From Elstera litoralis (lineage in GTDB: Bacteria; Pseudomonadota; Alphaproteobacteria; Elsterales; Elsteraceae): DNA of 5,527 nt. The translations under genes were made by a program, and so were the position numbers. Location: assembly GCF_000963705.1 (NCBI RefSeq), contig NZ_LAJY01000419.1:1-5527 (forward strand), written 5' to 3'. Under the pieces are notes generated by a model. That model was not told the origin of the DNA. It worked only from the letters and a program-made list of their open reading frames with translations, and searched no databases. Positions 5,339 to 5,527 of this stretch are shown piece by piece (the first letter of the stretch is position 1; each line of letters begins with the position of its first letter).

Positions 5339-5527
5339 ATGGCCCATACTTACTTTCTGAGCGGTTCTTTCGATGCCGAAGCCGCGACCGCCAAGCGCGC
5401 CGAACTCGAAGCCCTATCGAATAGCGATACCGAAGTTCGGCTCGATCTGTCGGAAGTCGATTTTCTCGATAGCTCGGGCGTCGGTGCGATTGTCTTTCTC
5501 TATAAGCGTCTCTCGCACGCAAAATCG
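5339..5527 (+). CDS. STAS-domain protein (anti-sigma factor antagonist type), 3' end beyond window
   Basis: The first 63 residues of a STAS domain are present; the gene is cut by the window edge. The pattern is typical of SpoIIAA-like proteins: a short beta start (TYFLSGSF), an amphipathic helix, VRLDLSEVDFLDSSGVGAI, then FLYKRL. DSSG (44-47) carries the serine normally phosphorylated by a cognate kinase, S45 by analogy. The ATG at 5339 has GAGGAG (5326-5331) 7 bases upstream. Small single-domain STAS proteins switch partners by Ser phosphorylation. In Vibrio syp loci the STAS protein SypA plays that role in polysaccharide output, and the arrangement here, divergent from glycosyltransferases and a LuxO-family regulator, suggests the same job. 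The family is clear; the SypA analogy is inference. It is probably the first gene of a + strand operon. Confidence 0.85.
   Translation, partial: MAHTYFLSGSFDAEAATAKRAELEALSNSDTEVRLDLSEVDFLDSSGVGAIVFLYKRLSHAKS

Overview
The window looks like the regulatory end of an exopolysaccharide locus in a Gram-negative, moderately high-GC proteobacterium. I favour an alphaproteobacterium from codon use and protein character, but that is an inference with modest confidence. Coding is dense. Five genes are recognisable apart from fragments, all tied to envelope polysaccharide synthesis or its control.

Layout: 1-172 is an AT-rich promoter region holding a 29-bp near-palindrome and a sigma54-like -24/-12 element. 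It is followed by a small PilZ (c-di-GMP receptor type) gene on the + strand (173-526). PilZ converges on a four-gene minus-strand operon that runs from 5107 down to 553. In transcription order this is a GT4-type glycosyltransferase, a membrane GT2-type glycosyltransferase, a bacterial sugar transferase (polyprenyl-phosphate phosphoglycosyl transferase), and a sigma54-dependent response regulator very like Vibrio LuxO/SypG. A 231-bp divergent intergenic region (5108-5338) then separates the operon from a STAS-domain gene on the + strand that runs off the window.

The main result is a regulatory circuit that can be read from the DNA. The divergent region has a good sigma54 promoter at each end (5146-5160 on minus, 5287-5301 on plus). 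Between them lie two copies of TTGCA-N3-TGCGA, placed almost exactly symmetrically. The PilZ promoter region has TTGCA-N3-TGCAA upstream of its own sigma54-like element. These match the recalled Vibrio LuxO operator TTGCA-W3-TGCAA, and the operon's last gene encodes a LuxO-like activator with a near-identical Fis-type HTH. The inference is that this regulator activates its own operon, the STAS gene and the PilZ gene. That would link phosphorelay signalling, c-di-GMP sensing and polysaccharide synthesis. The gene set (STAS protein, glycosyltransferases, sugar transferase, LuxO-family regulator) resembles the Vibrio syp-type polysaccharide loci.

Two genes are frameshifted as read. The regulator loses its HTH into another frame near 683-790. 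The first glycosyltransferase loses its last 55 residues at a run of six G (4134-4139 on +). Both downstream pieces remain well conserved, so sequencing error or very recent or phase-variable mutation is likelier than old decay.
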